Part shown: one piece after another, positions 62,106 through 64,000 of the stretch
How the letters are laid out: each line of letters begins with the position of its first letter
Position numbering within the stretch: position 1 is the stretch's first letter
Assembly (NCBI GenBank): GCA_031285625.1
Contig: JAITVV010000071.1
Coordinates: 1 to 64,000 of the forward strand
From: Prevotella sp.
Lineage (GTDB): Bacteria; Bacteroidota; Bacteroidia; Bacteroidales; Dysgonomonadaceae
DNA length: 64,000 nt
Direction of reading: 5' to 3'
The notes under the pieces: generated by a model
Told to the model about the DNA's origin: nothing
The model's database searches: none
The model's input: only the letters and a program-made list of their open reading frames with translations
Program-made: the position numbers and the translations under genes

Positions 62106-64000
62106 GAGTAAGACCGCCTATGATATCAAGACCTGTACGGCCACCGCCAACATCTACAACTGTATTTTTCACATATGATGCATTTCCGCCTATATTGAAA
62201 TTTACTTTACCAATATTAAATTTATAAGATGCTTCCAACTCTATACCTTCATTCTTTACAGATCCGGCATTTGCATTCATTCCGTAAAATCCTGTATATT
62301 CCGGCAGAGGAACATATAGTAACATATCCTTGGTCTTTTTGTGGAAATAATCTGCCGTGAATGTCAAAGCGCTTTTAAAGAATCGTAGATCAAGACCTAT
62401 ATCTGTTTGTTCTGAAGTTTCCCATTTCAGGTCGCTGTTTACATATCCTGAGGTTTTACCTCCTGTAAGCACCTTGCCGTCAACAACAGCATTGTATCCC
62501 ATCGACATCATACTGGTATACCCAAAAGCTCCGATAGCCTCATTACCATTTTGTCCCCAGCCGAAACGGATTTTTCCAAAATCGAGCCAGTTTGAAGTTC
62601 CTTTCATAAAATCTTCGCGTGTAAATGCCCAGCCGACAGATACTGAAGGGAAAGTTGCATACTTATAGTTAGGTCCGAAATTTGAGGATCCATCACGTCT
62701 GATTACGGCCTCTAACAGATATTTTTCGTCATAGTTATAGTTTACACGACCGAATACAGAAGCCAGTTTGTGATCGCTACCGCCACCACTTACACGTTCG
62801 AGGCTACGGTCTCCAGTAGCGATATCTATATATACTTTGTTAGGATCAACAACTAACAGATCGTAGTCTGTACCAGAAATATTTGAAAAAGTATATGACG
62901 ACATAGTTGTACCTCCCAACAAACCCAGGTTGTGCAACCCAAAGGATTTGTTGTAAGAAACAATATTTTCCCATTGCCAGAAGAATGATTCTGTTTTTTC
63001 GTCCTCTACACGCGAAATAGTGTTCTTATCTGTTGTATTCAGGTCATATACAGGAATTGCATTCTTGATAGAATTGAATCCCCAGTCGAACCCAGCTGTC
63101 GTTTTATATTTTAATCCGGGAAGAACGGCAATATCGAGATTAAAGTTTGCACTGAATACCTGCGGAACTCTCTTTTGATTATTATTTACCTGTAATGCTG
63201 CAAATGTATTGTTCACATCATTCATGTCTATAATATTATATGCTCTTCCGTTAGGAGCTTTTATGTAATTAGGATAAGTTACTGCATATCGTTCAAGTTC
63301 TTTCGGATCATCCTGATATATGCTCTCTGTAGGAGGTAACATATTCATAGAGGAAATAATACCTCCGGCTTCAGTATTGTTTATAGTATTACCTGTTCTT
63401 GTAGTTCTTGAATAACTGGTAATTGCTCCTAATACAATGTTGTTTAACCAGGTTCTCTCTTTAGTATCAACAAGTGTATTTGAATAGTTAAGGCGTCCGT
63501 TGAACCTTTCATAATCAGCATAGCCCTTTGCCATAATACCGCTTTGTTTTACATAACCCAGCGAAACATAATAAGTACTGTTGTCACCACCTCCGCTAAG
63601 AGACATCTTGTGATTTACAACCGGAGCATTCTTGTATGTCAGTTCTTTCTGCCAATCTGTATTAATTGACGATGGAGTTTCAAAATATGGTTTCTTTCCT
63701 GAGTTCGCAGCCATCTCATTCATCATCATCTGATATTGCTGGCTATTCATCAAGTCTACCTTTCTCTCAGGATTTTGTATACCATATGTGAATTCATAAT
63801 TTAATGTCGTCTTAGACATTTTTTTCCCACCTTTTGTAGATATCAGCACCACACCATTCGCACCACGTGAACCATAGATAGCCGCAGAAGCAGCATCTTT
63901 TAATATTTCGATGGATTCGATATCCGATGGGTTCAGATGATTTATCCCGTTGTATGATGGCATACCATCGATAATATAAAGTGGATCAGAGTTGTTTACT
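62092..64000 (-). pseudogene. SusC/RagA-type TonB-dependent transporter, 3' part missing
   Basis: The reading frame enters from beyond the right edge (DPLYIIDGMPSYNG at the edge) with the plug domain end (SDIESIEILKDAASAAIYGSRGANG, in part) and goes through barrel strands to NFNIGGNASYVKNTVVDVGG. It then ends after GLTHKHS at 62092. Family members normally have some 200 further residues with several more strands and an aromatic C-terminus. The sequence past the break is from a sigma gene. These transporters import glycans or peptides with a SusD lipoprotein; none is seen. Confidence 0.8.

Noticed and set aside
1-64000. CRISPR array
   Set aside because: No regularly spaced repeat series and no cas-type gene were seen.

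Overview
The window looks like the chromosome of a member of the Bacteroidales, probably close to Dysgonomonas. Reasons: AT-rich DNA; many promoters of the Bacteroidetes type (TTTG about 20 bases upstream of TAnnTTTG) instead of -35/-10 boxes; lipoproteins with C-S-D/E-rich export signals; and SusC, DUF6377, DUF4091, DUF1460, rSAM/lipoprotein and TPR-AraC families typical of the phylum. The genus is inferred from gene style only.

Layout. 0.3-9 kb: a FadL-type porin, yicC-gmk-nadD, an ArsC/Spx-like protein and a 1530-residue TamB-like protein. 9-11.3 kb: two divergent tyrosine-phosphatase-like proteins, one without its catalytic arginine. 11.4-21.4 kb: a Dps-like ferritin, formate-THF ligase, a DUF1460 amidase, a CPBP protease, a sugar-phosphate transferase, mltG-queA, a Smr protein, a LEA-like lipoprotein and a small acetyltransferase. 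21.4-23.6 kb: a four-gene ECF sigma operon whose last gene, a SecD-head-like lipoprotein, is split by an in-frame stop. 23.9-32.4 kb: a transglutaminase-like protein, uvrB, plsC, a LysM/ligand-binding protein, a beta-barrel protein, a methyltransferase, a PduO-type adenosyltransferase and a DUF2795 protein.

32.4-42.4 kb is an integrated mobile element inserted at the 3' end of the DUF2795 gene and bounded by 22-bp near-identical direct repeats. It carries a tyrosine integrase, an excisionase-like HTH protein, a NUMOD3-like mini-protein, a possible replication initiator, a surface lipoprotein pair, a GC-richer strongly structured region that may be a noncoding RNA or an origin, a serine recombinase, and a two-gene cassette: a 1023-residue adenine-specific DNA methyltransferase overlapping a 243-residue protein with a D...ECK nuclease-like motif. 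This cassette is the best candidate for a poorly described defence system.

42.5-64 kb: uvrA, a PhnA-like zinc protein, an MBL hydrolase, an rSAM/lipoprotein pair, a DUF4091 lipoprotein, a DUF6377 regulator, TPR proteins, tRNA-Lys(TTT), a lipocalin-like lipoprotein, a bifunctional nuclease and a TPR-AraC regulator. The window ends in a rearranged region where a SusC gene without its 3' part is joined to an ECF sigma gene without its 5' part, followed by a LytTR protein and a phosphodiester-glycosidase-like protein. Functions are inferred from motif recognition; no searches were run.
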